This document shows positions 44,255-54,720 of a DNA stretch of 64,000 nt, in pieces (within the stretch, counting starts at the first letter, position 1; every line of letters begins with the position of its first letter). The notes under the pieces are model-generated. The model was not told the origin of the DNA, searched no databases, and saw nothing but the letters and a program-made list of their open reading frames with translations. A program made the position numbers and the translations under genes. The stretch is taken from NCBI GenBank assembly GCA_038373885.1, contig JAWZYV010010320.1:248001-312000 (forward strand), given 5' to 3'. This DNA comes from Cheiracanthium punctorium (Eukaryota > Arthropoda > Arachnida > Araneae > Cheiracanthiidae).

Positions 44255-47200
44255 TCAAATGATAAACCAACTGAAGAACAGTGGACATCACAATTGGTTT
44301 TTCTCAGGGATGCTTTTTGAGTATCGAAGTTTTGTTCTTCAGTTCTTTTTAAACCGATGTTTGTCTGACATGGATGTTTCTCTAGACCAGGGATGGGCAA
44401 ACTACGGCCCGCGGGCCAAATCAGGCCCGCCGGAAGATTTTATCCGGCCCGCGGATGGAATTTTAATTTGCCGGTCCGACGGAAATTGAAAGAATATATA
44501 TAAAAACGCGGCTGTTCAAGCCTCGTCAGGGGGAGATCCCCCTGAACCCCCTAAGTTTTTAGTTTCATGATTGCCATATTAAAACGATATTAACGGACTG
44601 TGTCATTTTATCGCTCATCTTTCGCATATTTCACCTGGTCACCCTATGTTGAAATTTTTAAGAGTGTAACCGATTTATAGCAAAATGCATGTGGAGCATA
44701 TTCTACAGCTTACGAAATAGTGTAACAATAGATTAAAGCTGTTATGAACTAATAGTATTTAAATACATGTAAAATTATGTCGCATACTTTCATGTTGCTT
44801 TTATATATCGCATACTTTTATGTCGTATTTTTGGGACCAATTTTTCAATAAAGGGTGTTGAGAGATAAAATGACATAGTCATTAATATATATTATAAATC
44901 CATATTAAGAATTATAAAGATGGCTTGAAAAAAGTGCACTTTCAGTTCGAACGCAAATTTCAAGATTTCAGTGCCATTCAAACAGAATTGGATATTTTTA
45001 CCATGCCTTTCAACGTAAATTGTAAAGCAGTGAGGTCCGATTTGCAGTTTGAATGAATTGAATTGCAATCTAACAATCATCGCAAGCATTTGTTTCTAAA
45101 TATGCCAAAGTTAAGAGTTTTGCAAATCATTATCGAAAGTAAGTTTCCCAAATTTAACATCTCACGCCCAGAAAATCAGTGCTATATTTGCTTCATCTGA
45201 TATATGTGAACAACTGTTTTCAACTAGCGAATTCTTTCAGAAGTAGACTGACAGATGAGCATTGAGCCTCGTTCCTTAGAATCAGTGCATCTCACTTCGA
45301 ACCTCAATATAAGGAACTTTTAAAAATCAAATCGCAATTTCATTCATCTCATTATCATATTTAAATTTAAATTGTAATACTTGTATATTGCTTTTAAAAT
45401 TTTAGAAAAATTTATCTTGGCCCGCCAAACATTTTTTTTTTTTTTTTTTTTGGATTTTTGGCTCGCGACCGAAAAAGTTTGCCCATCCCTGCTCTAGACA
45501 GTCTATCGTATGTTTTATGTTTTATCAACATGTTCCGGAAATACTTGACCACTTTTCGTAAATTAGAGATGCGAGATTGATGTTTTCAAAACATCGATGT
45601 TTGTTAACTTTCAAAAAAAGTAGTTATCTATGTATCGTACATGTTGATGATAAAGCATAAAGTATACAGCCGACTAGGTGAAAAAATATGTACGTTTAAA
45701 ATATGTAACAAACATCGGTTTTAATGCATCGATATAAAGGAAAATATAACTCGGCTGTTCGAGCCTCGTCAGGGCTCGATCCTGAACCCCCTGAACCTCC
45801 TAATTTTTTAGTTTCATTATTGCCATATTAAAACGATATTAATTGACTATGTCATTTTATCTCTCATCTTTCGTGCATTTCGTCTGGTAACCCTATGTTG
45901 AAATTTTTATGATTGTAACCTATTTATAGAAAAATACATGGGATGCATATTCTACAGCTTACGAAATACTGTAACAATAGATTAAAGCTGTTGTGAACTG
46001 ATAGTATTTAAATATATGTAAAAAATACATGTGGTGCATATTCTACAGCTTACGAAATACTGTAACAATATATAAAGGCTGTTGTGAACTAATAGTATTT
46101 AAATGTATGTAAAAAATACATGTGATGCATATTCTACAGCTTACGAAATATTGTAACAATAGATTAAAGCTGCTGTGAACTAATAGTGTTTGAATATATG
46201 TAAAATTATGTTGCATTTTTATGTCGCTTTTTTGGGAAAAATTTTTGGACGATTTTCAATAAAGGGGTGAGAGATAAAATGACATAGTCATTAAAAAAAA
46301 GTAGATGTTTTGAAAACATCCATGTCACATCCCTAGTTTTCCCTCTTGACTAATCATTTTGTACCTTCAACGAACATGAAAAATTTTATCATAAGTCAAT
46401 AAAATGTGTATTAAAATAAATTATTTATACAACAAAATTAAAACCATCAATTGAGAGTATGCAAAAAGAAAACTCAAAAAAACATTACTTTGAAAACTGC
46501 AAAGCGTAATCAAAACACTCTTTCAATTTTTTTTTTTCTTGGAATTTTTTCGCATGCCTATGATTTTCTCCATCCTACATAAAATGATTTTGAAAACTGC
46601 ATGTTGCCAGCAGGTGTTTTAAATTGCTCTGTTCCTTTAAAATGACCATACTGCTTTTGGCAGAATAAATACAGAAATATTTATTTAAAGTAAAAAAAAA
46701 AAAAAAAAAAAAAATGAAAGATTTCATGCTTCTGCAATTATTATAAATGTCTTTCAGCTGTTCACTCTCGGAAAATAAAGACAGGGCAACCTTATCTACT
46801 TTTAAGCACTCACATACGGCTATTACTGCATCCAAGAGTTGGTAGAGAGAGTTCTAGAATTAAATACCAGTTCCAAGAGTATCGGAAGAGTTTGATGATA
46901 TTGCCCCACGGCACGCGCAAAGTGCATTTGGAACATTTTAAATGCAGTTCTCTAGAAGGGTACGTACCAAAATGCACTTTTCCGTGGCGTAACTCTCTCC
47001 TTAGAGGCGTATCAGGTCATTTTAAACACCTGCGTTTACTTCATAAAGGATAAAATACATTTAGGGTATTCCGGCGTAGGACTGTATTTCTCCATTTAAT
47101 ATTTGTTGCATACGGTGTATGAGGTATCAGCGTATAAGGCAAATTTTCACACAGCATTAGGTACAGTGAAACCTCTCTGAGCGGCCACCCCACCGTACCG

Positions 47201-47615
47201 AGAATATTTGGCCGCTCTCAAGGGTTTTATTTACTACTAGATGCGTGCCCGTTCTTCGCACGGTAGGAAACGAATACTATTTTACTAAAGTATAATCGTA
47301 ACTATCTATGCGAAAACAAAATGTCAAAAAGTTTAAGTAGTCTTTTTGTTGAAACTACCGCGGGATATATTACGCAACGTAGGATTACGGTTTAGTTAGT
47401 TGTAAGACGATCGTTGAAAAATAATGATATGAATATAACACGTTTAATTTCACGAAATAGTTATTAACGCGGTATACTGTGCTTTAATCCATATTATCCA
47501 AACAAATCTACTATTACTAACAGAGAAAAAAATGAGAATACTATCTATTACTTATATTTATATCTATTACTTATAGTTATATTACTTATATGTATCTTCG
47601 TTTCTCCGTCTTTAA
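44255..47615 (+). repeat. 3.35-kb tandem duplication, unit 2
   Basis: Essentially identical to unit 1. I saw C/T at 41130/44483 or nearby, T/A at about 43151/46502, and an A-run of 9 versus 23 (near 43339 and 46691) that accounts for the offset changing from 3353 to 3367. Identity ends after GTCTTTAA (47608-47615). Confidence 0.9.
44388..45491 (+). mobile_element. hAT element, duplicate copy in unit 2
   Basis: Same ends, same TSD CTCTAGAC and the same captured segment as 41035-42138. It arose by the segmental duplication, not by a new transposition, because the flanks are also duplicated. Confidence 0.9.
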
Positions 47616-49060
47616 TGCTCAATTTAAAGAAAGAGATTAGATATTTTAAACCAATGATGCGTTTTCTGCTTTTTGGGTGATTCTGTGGAATTTATGCATT
47701 TCCATTAAAACAGATCTCCATATATTTTTAAGCATAATTCTTGTCTGATTGGCGTATTTAGAACAGCAAAATATTTCATCTCGTGGTGGTGGAAAACATC
47801 CAAGCTGTACCAATTTAAATAGTATTTAAATCCACCATGGTTCAGGCTCGTCAAAACATCAAACTGTGCAATCTCGAGGAACTATTTGGAATAGCTCAAA
47901 TTGCGAATAGGGAGTTAAATTGTATTGCAGAGTTTACGAATTTCAGACAACTTTTAATCTATGGCGTCACGTTCTAACCAGGGTAGTCGAATTAAGTTAT
48001 TTCGCGCAGTAGATTGTTAACGGAGTAACATTGAAACATACGACATTGAAAAACTCGCTTGCAACAGAACTTTATTGAAGTTAATTAGAGAGTTATTATT
48101 GGGGTTATTCTAACTAATCGGCATTTCAAATATTCTCCGGGGCTATTTTGCTAATGATGTAACTTTCCTGCAAGAGCTTGTTAAGTTACTTAAATTTAAC
48201 CAAAAAAAGTATATCTGATATAGATAATATACTGTTAAAAGTCGTCCAAACTTGGCGACATTTTGCACAATTTTTGGGAATACATACAACGACCGTCGTC
48301 AAACCGATAGCGAATACTATGCATTATGTTAATTAGTATTTTGCATCTTGTGGCGACATTTGAATTTCCCACGTTTTAAAAAAGTTTCCTTTCGTAATTA
48401 TGGTTGCTGAAAAATCACAGAGCTCAATAATCGCTAAGGGTAACACGCGCATTAAACAAAATACTTTGAATTTTTATAATAGTAAATTTTTGCGTCAAAG
48501 CCTTTTAATGTAATTAGATTTCTAAATCATTTTTAAACTCATGACGTCAAAATGACATCATTCTCTGTTGTGATATCTAACATGAATTAGTGAAAGAAGA
48601 AAAAGAAAGAAAAAAACACGTTATTTTATTTTCTACAGCATCTGATAATCTCGATGGAAGTTTATTATTTCGCTCGTGGTGTAGTTTTTTGTCAAAACTT
48701 GTGAACTTCATTAGGGTTTTTAATGCATTTTTACACGCGTGACATCAAAATGACGTTAGTCTCACTTGAATTATTGAAAGTAATAAATAAATAAATCTAA
48801 CTTTGTTAACTATGCTCACGAATGTGCTGAAATCGGACATTTGAGTAGCTTTCTACCCTGAAAATTGCGAAAAATCGTTAAAAATTGGGGAACGGGTGGA
48901 TTTCCAGAATTTTAAAGCAGCCTACGGACTATTCTATGTCATTTTACGTGTATGTGCAAAATTTCAAGCCGATCGGTTCAACGGTGTGGGAGGAGTTCCC
49001 GGACGAACAAACAAACAAACAAACAGACAAACTTTCACATTTATATAATAGATTATAAGA
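47237..49060 (+). repeat. RTE/SINE-like repeat 'R', longest copy
   Basis: Starts CTACTAGATGCGTGCCCGTT and ends with the (ACAA)n-type run CAAACAAACAAACAAACAGA then CTTTCACATTTATATAATAG. The end region AATTTCAAGCCGATCGGTTC resembles the conserved 3' zone of short non-LTR-derived repeats seen in many arthropods. No reverse transcriptase frame is visible. Confidence 0.5.
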
Positions 49061-49068
49061 TAATTGCC

Positions 49069-49583
49069 ATAACCCTTTAACACGCAGTGTTCCCGCTCTG
49101 GGACGCCAAACTTTGACGTTTTGACTGTTGCCAGTCACGAAGAATAGAGTTGAATTCTATAAAAATAGTTGCGGGTGACATAGCTCCGCGAGAATCGTTT
49201 ACTTTTTAGCCCGTACAATTCCCGTCAAAAAATGGTCACGATTGTTTTTAACAGCACTGACATCTGCTGAAAGAGGGAAGAATGCGAGAACAGCAGGATA
49301 GATTACCTAATGCTGAATAAAGGGCAGCCGTTGCCATCGCTCGACTTAACTACCAGAAAGATGGAGGACGATCGAAACGTTCATCGCGTGCCATAGTTCT
49401 AGAGACCTTTTTTTGACGACAGCTGGCTGTGCCACACAGCCAGCTGCGTCAAAAAAGGGTTTCTAGATCTGTGGCAAGCGATGAACGTTTCGATCGTCCG
49501 CCCTCTTGCTGGTAGTTAAGTCGAACGATGGCAACGGCTGCCTTTTTTTCAGCATTGGGAAAGGGTTGCGCATCAAAGGGATA
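49069..49583 (-). mobile_element. piggyBac-like MITE with full palindrome (minus)
   Basis: Left edge ATAACCCTTTAACACGCAGT, right edge GCGCATCAAAGGGATAA. The TTAA is mutated to ATAA at both edges. It contains the palindrome at 49395-49475 (TCTAGAGACC ... GGGTTTCTAGA) with arms of about 38 bp. Orientation is opposite to the other copies. Confidence 0.7.
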
Positions 49584-49945
49584 ATGCGTAATATAAACAA
49601 GTCTGGCACATATTCCTTATTTAAAATGAAATATAAAACTTATCTAAAGAGAAAATAGTAATTTATTTAATGCTTTCTTACATTTCTTTGAAAAAATGAT
49701 ACAATTTGTGTCTGGCAAGTTTTTACTTTTCTCTGAAACAACCATTTTTTCTAGTTTGTTTTTTACATTAAAAGCAGATCTCTAATCGGTTAGTTTGTAA
49801 TCGCTGCGGAAATTTCGATAATTTCATCGATTTTCCCTAAAGACGCTTGTGTTGAAAGTTAGCTTGCTCGCCATTACAAACATCGGGGAATTCCTCGTCA
49901 GGGACGGAATTAGCGCCTGAAAGGGACAAAAATTCATGTGTAGGA

Positions 49946-50770
49946 CAATTTCAACACCTGATTGTAGAAGGGATTCTCCAACTTAAGGATGTTGGGAGAA
50001 TACAAAAGAGATAACAGATTCAATTCCAGTTATTCCTGGGACTTACATTCGACCATAAGCCTGACCTTGAGTTTTTTCGGTCAAAATTACAGCATGGAGT
50101 GAGTAGAATTTCCCGAAAAATAAGATGGGCGATCCCACTCTGTGGCCGTTTAGAGGGGGTCCGGTGGCTGCTGATAGAGGTTATTTTAACATTAAGTCTA
50201 TGAGCCAAAAAATCCGTGCCAATTTCAACACCTGATTGTAAAAGGGATTCTCCAACTTAAGGGTGTTGGAGAATACAAAAGAGATAACAGATTCAATTCC
50301 AGTTATTCCTGGGACTTACATTCGACCATAAGCCTGACCTCGAGTTTTTTCGGTCAAAATTACAGCATGGAGTGAGTAGAATTTCCCGAAAAATGAGATG
50401 GGCGATCCCACTCTGTGGCCGTTTAGAGGGGGTCCGGTGGCTGCTGATAGAGGTTATTTTAACATTAAGTCTATGACCCAAAAAATCCGTGCAAATTTCA
50501 ACACCTGATTGTAAAAGGGATTCTCCAATTTAAGGGTGTTGGGAGAATACAAAAGAGATAACAGATTCAATTCCTGCTATTCCTGGGACTTACATTCGAC
50601 CATAAGCCTGACCTCGAGTTTTTTCGGTCAAAATTACAGCATGGAGTAAGTAGAATTTCCCGAAAAATGAGATGGGCGATCCCACTCTGTGGCCGTTTAG
50701 AGGGGGGTCCGGTGGCTGCTGATAAAGATTATTTTAACATTAAGTCTATGAGCCAAAAAATCCGTGCCAT
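49946..50770 (+). repeat. 273-bp tandem repeat, three units
   Basis: Units start at about 49946, 50220 and 50493 with CAATTTCAACACCTGATTGT and end with ATCCGTGC. Differences between units are few (single-base changes and one indel). The identical 62-codon minus frames at 50020 and 50293 are products of the repeat. Confidence 0.9.
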
Positions 50771-50835
50771 GAAAAATTAGCCGTTTAGAGGGGTGACCGC
50801 TATACAGGGGTAGCCTCTCGGAAAGGTTTCACTGT

Positions 50836-51090
50836 ATTCTAATTGTACCCACCAACACCTACATATATTATGAGAACGCGCCATTACAACTGTCCCATAG
50901 AACAAGCATTCAGGTAGTGGTCCAGTCGCTAAACTCCTTTCCAGTAAGAACACGGAAAGTGAAGCAGCATCTGGCTTGGACAGTGCCGTGGAGGGTGAAC
51001 TCCTCTCTCGGCTGGACTGCTGTGGGACCGTGTACGCTAATGGGAGCTGGTGCACATAAAATCCGTCGTGGCTGCAATGTCTTCCATGTT
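50836..51090. other. Unassigned GC-richer sequence
   Basis: Frames on both strands are open here (e.g. minus 50777-51055) without recognisable similarity. GC content is higher than the background. It may be the continuation of repeat N, but copy 1 does not extend this far. Confidence 0.35.
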
Positions 51091-51094
51091 CACA

Positions 51095-51250
51095 CGATAC
51101 CTCTGGGGGTGCCGATTTCAGGTGGTGGTTGGTCCCTCATCTGGAATTGGTTCAAAATTAGAGAGCAACAAGCAGAAGTCCAACCCTCTCGGGGGTAACG
51201 GCCCCTATTTCGGGGTAGTGCAATCGTCCTTCCCGGGAAACGAGAACAAA
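51095..51250 (-). repeat. Dispersed repeat 'N', copy 2
   Basis: CTGGGGGTGCCGATTTCAGG then CATCTGGAATTGGTTCAAAA, shared with 38737-38795. Confidence 0.5.
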
Positions 51251-51314
51251 ACATAGTACAAACGGACATGGAAGTGGAAATGTAGACATATGACGTGATG
51301 TAAGTTCTAGTTTT

Positions 51315-51500
51315 GTCCAATCTTCATCCCGGCCTGGGCACTTAATGACGTCTCTCGGATTAGTAGACTCAGATGACTGTTAATTCAATTACAGATAGGA
51401 CGTGCAACGATTCACGACCAATCAGGAACCGAGTGGAATGTCACCTGAACCCAGTAGTCTGATAGACGTCATTGAGTGCTCAGGCAGGTCTGAAGATTGC
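51315..51500. mobile_element. Foldback MITE with ~60-bp arms
   Basis: The left arm CCTGGGCACTTAATGACGTC TCTCGGATTAGTAGACTCAG is inverted at the right arm (AGTAGTCTGATAGACGTCAT TGAGTGCTCAGG). The middle reads CGATTCACGACCAATCAGGA. The same family at 59395-60540 contains an inserted mariner-like MITE. Confidence 0.75.
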
Positions 51501-52343
51501 CAGTGAGTTTTGGTTCATGGATGGTTCGTATGTTCTGGTGCTGCCCTCTACGTTATATTGTGAGAAGCAGACACCACACTCCATAAAGATTCTACGCAAA
51601 GAGAAACATTTTCTTTCCAACGTTGTTGCAGTTTCAACAATAGTCGGTCAGAAAACTAACTGTGTGCGTGAATTAATCCATATGGACTGGGTTTACTAAC
51701 TAGGATTTGTTTTATGCAGTCAAAAACATGACATCATAAATTAAAATTCGGGTGTGATTGTTGAACTGTACCACTCAATTTGCATATTGGGCGATTTCAA
51801 TAAATGCTTAGAGGTTGCCAAGTGTAATATTTCCCCTGAGATTAATATAAATAAAGTATTTTCTTCTGCTTAACTATGGTGGGTTTGAATACTTGAATTG
51901 AGCGTTTCAGGAAGAGAAACGGAGATATCACAGACAAAGTATTAGTGTAAGTAAATTTGCCAGAATTAATGGATTAAAGTACAATATAACGCGTTAATGA
52001 GCATTTTGCGCATTTTAAATTAAAAGTGTTTGTTATATTCATAATTTTTCAGCTTACAATTAACTAGACGATGAATAAGTTAACTCATATTACCCTGAAT
52101 TTTTTGTTAGAAAAATAGTTTGAATATAACTTTAAATCATGTTTTAACAGAATAATATCACATACTTCAAATAGTTTTCAGACACATTTATACATGTTTT
52201 ATAAAAAACAGGCTGTTGCATAAATGCAACACCAGGCATTAACATGAAGTTTATGTGATGACAAAAAATAAGTATTACAACAATAGTAAAGATCTTACAC
52301 TAATGTAACAGTAGGTTCTTAAAGGTTAATTTATCCGTTGTTA
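51501..52343. other. Unassigned AT-rich sequence
   Basis: No gene recognised. A 75-codon plus frame (51472-51699) overlaps the foldback MITE and is not supported. Confidence 0.4.
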
Positions 52344-52345
52344 TA

Positions 52346-53431
52346 CACTGTCTACCAATAAGTATTTGGACACCTGTGCAAATGACGATATCTGCTGTCC
52401 TGAGGTACGTCACGGCCTCCGCCGGTATATATCGTGTAGGAAACAGCATCGGCATGAGTCGCATGCAAGAGGCCGCGCAGTTCGGAGATCTCTGATTTCG
52501 AGAAAGGTATAATTATCGGGTATCACAAATGGGGCCGATCCTTAAGGGACATATCTGGTGATCTGAAGTACCCAAAATCGACAGTGGCCTATGTGATTAA
52601 GATATGGAAGGTAAACGGTGATTGTCGGAATGTGCCCCCAGTCGGCAGACCAACGAAACTGGGAGATAGAGACCCACAAATGCTGTCCAGAGAAATTCGG
52701 AAGAACCACACCCAACCGATGGCCCTCATCCGCGAGGTGTTTCAACAGGCATCCGGGAGTATTGTATCAATGAATACCATCCGTAAGGAAGCGCATCTGC
52801 TTGGTTTTCGTGGTCGTGCTGCTGCCCATAAGCCCTTGATCACAAAGTCCAACCGCGCTGCTCGGAATTGGACCGTAGATCAGTGGAAACGGGTTCTTTG
52901 GAGCGACGAATCAAGGTTCACCCTTGACCGTTCGGATGGCAGGGTCTGGGTCTGGCGTACGCCTGGAGAATGTCTCCTGTCAGAATGCATTGTGGCAACA
53001 GTCAAGCTCGGCGGAGGTGGAATTATGGTCTGGGGGTGTTTCTCCTGGTATGGACTGAGACCCTTGGTCCCCATTCATGGTAAGCTCAACGCCGATGCCT
53101 ACTGCACTATTTTGGATGACAATGAGTTCATCGAATGGACTGGCCTGCCCAGAGCCCAGACCTGAACCCTATCGAGACCCTCTGGGACGAGTTGGATCGC
53201 CAAATGAAGGGGTGCACTACCCGTCCAAAATCGATGAAGGAACTTCTATATCTACTCCAAGCCCAGTGGAAGACCATATCACTAGCTGTAATACAAAGAC
53301 TTGTGGAAAGTATGCCCTGGAGGGTTCACGCTGTGATTGCCTCTCCTGGAGGTTCTACCAACTATTGATTTTGAATAAAATTAGTTTTTCTTTTCTATCA
53401 CAGGTGTCCAAATACTTATTGGTACACAGTG
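52346..53431 (+). mobile_element. Tc1-like transposon, 1086 bp, TA TSD
   Basis: The left end CACTGTCTACCAATAAGTAT TTGGACACCTGTG and the inverse of the right end CACTGTGTACCAATAAGTAT TTGGACACCTGTG differ at one base in 33. TA flanks lie at 52344-52345 and 53432-53433. It encodes a disrupted transposase. The nearly identical ends and low decay suggest recent insertion. Confidence 0.95.
52454..53368 (+). pseudogene. Tc1-like transposase, frameshifted, core deletion
   Basis: An ATG at 52454 gives [13 protein letters not shown] and a stop. One base out of frame, [20 protein letters not shown] and [18 protein letters not shown] form the first helix-turn-helix, then [11 protein letters not shown] gives the GRPR-like hook. 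The frame stays open to residue T at 53162. WSDESRF holds the first catalytic Asp (52905-52907). [10 protein letters not shown] is conserved. After [10 protein letters not shown] the frame is wrong, and [19 protein letters not shown] resumes one frame over, with the third catalytic residue (E, 53174-53176). The block that normally lies between, about 35 residues with the second catalytic Asp (QDDN region), is missing. The C-terminus ending in GGSTNY is normal. Therefore it is inactive. Confidence 0.92.
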
Positions 53432-53433
53432 TA

Positions 53434-54189
53434 TACACTTACAACTGAAGATACTACCTGATTATTTTTTTCATTCACATCTGAATAAATAAAATACGAA
53501 CTTTGTAATGTATTTTTTTTTAAATTAAAAAATTATACATATTTAATCCGTTGCAAGCACCTATGAGCTCAATGTGAGCTTAAAAAGATATCTCCCTCCC
53601 ATTCTACACGAGATGCATCGCATGAAAATAGCTGAAGCTTGATTCAACTGTAAAAAAAACAAACGCATATGATTACAAACAAATGTTTTTTTTTTTTTTT
53701 TTTTTTTTTTTAATCCGGACAAAATAAACTTGCTTTGAAAGCGTCTACAAAAATTTCCCCCTTTACCATTCCAAAAGCAGTGTTCCTTAGAGATTTGAAT
53801 ATTGCGCTTACAGTTTTTTTAAATTCTTTGTAATTTTGAATTGTTGCATGTTAAGAAGTTTCTACAAAAGCATACATTCTAAATCTGCGTTGTGCGTGTC
53901 TAAGTCTGTGTGCAATTGAATTCATTTTGTCGTCTAAAACATCCGATTTGATGTTCCACAGAAAAAAAGAATGGAGTCGCTAATGCAGTTCTTTGTGTTC
54001 TCAAATTAATTTTATGTGTTCGCTAAAGCTCGCTTTTGCTGTATACTGAAAGTAAATTTACTTTAAAAAAGAGTTTATCAAATCAACGCGAATATATGCA
54101 AATTTTTAAGAATTTTATCGGTGACCTGTTAAACTTAGTCTAAAATTCATATTCTTTACGTCAAACAAATAAAATGTGCACTTTTTTCA
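53434..54189. other. Unassigned AT-rich DNA with a T-run
   Basis: A poly-T tract lies at about 53686-53711. No gene recognised. Confidence 0.45.
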
Positions 54190-54720
54190 TGAAAATCAGT
54201 TAATTAGAACGCGACATTGGGTGTTTTGGATTTCCCTTTTTGTTTAACATAGTGTTTGGTGGTTTCTCGCTAAATATTGGCGATATCGCTTAGGAGAAGT
54301 AAATTTTGAAGACTTGCTTTTTGGCGCCAAATTTTGCGAAATTTCGTCAAAAGTGGCCAAGATTGGCGACATTTAGCGCGATTTTATTTACGGGTCCTGT
54401 AATGTTTGCTTCCCTGCATTAGTAATACGCAGTAGCACTGCTGCTACGCAGTCAAATAACTGGAGACTTATGGAAAACACTACACTACAGGAATTGCGTG
54501 GAATGTTCCGGAAGCATGGGCGAAAAGTATAAAAGGGAAGGTCGTTCAAGAGTTCAGTTCACTTCTGAGTGAATGATCATAGAGATCACTATAATGTTGA
54601 AATTAGTTGCAGATTTAAATTTACAATTAAAAGGCTTTGTTTATTACCACAGGTTCATTAAATTAAGTCCTTCAGTAAAATTGATGAAGACGTAAGATAC
54701 TTAATAAAACTCTATACTGA
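54190..54720 (+). mobile_element. LTR-like unit 4 (plus strand)
   Basis: In order: TTGGCGCCAAATTTTGCGAA and ATTGGCGACATTTAGCGCGA (54321-54395, E2F-like), a perfect HSE triplet GAAtgTTCcgGAA (54501-54513), TATAAAAG (54528-54535) and TTCAGTTCA (54553-54561). This is the clearest promoter of the four units. Termini are not defined. Confidence 0.5.
54501..54561 (+). promoter_or_regulatory. LTR 4 core promoter: HSE triplet, TATA box, initiator
   Basis: The HSE lies 14 bp before the TATA box, and TTCAGT lies 17 bp after it, close to the usual TATA-initiator distance of 25-30 bp counted from the TATA start. This is the typical arrangement of an RNA polymerase II promoter. Confidence 0.6.

Larger units (their letters stand above)
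47164..50834. mobile_element. Tigger-like element 3, 3.7 kb, with nested repeats
   Basis: The left end CAGTGAAACCTCTCTGAGCG and the inverse of the right end CAGTGAAACCTTTCCGAGAG are flanked by TA (47162-47163 and 50835-50836). It holds repeat R (47237-49060), a piggyBac-like MITE (49069-49583) and 273-bp tandem units that themselves contain GGCCGTTTAGAGGGG, the right subterminal motif. Its first ~450 bp are also present at 43797-44248 through the duplication. No transposase was found. Confidence 0.75.

Noticed and set aside
49946..50770. CRISPR-like array of three repeats
   Set aside because: Units are 273 bp, contiguous, with no short repeat/unique spacer structure, and the DNA is eukaryotic transposon sequence.
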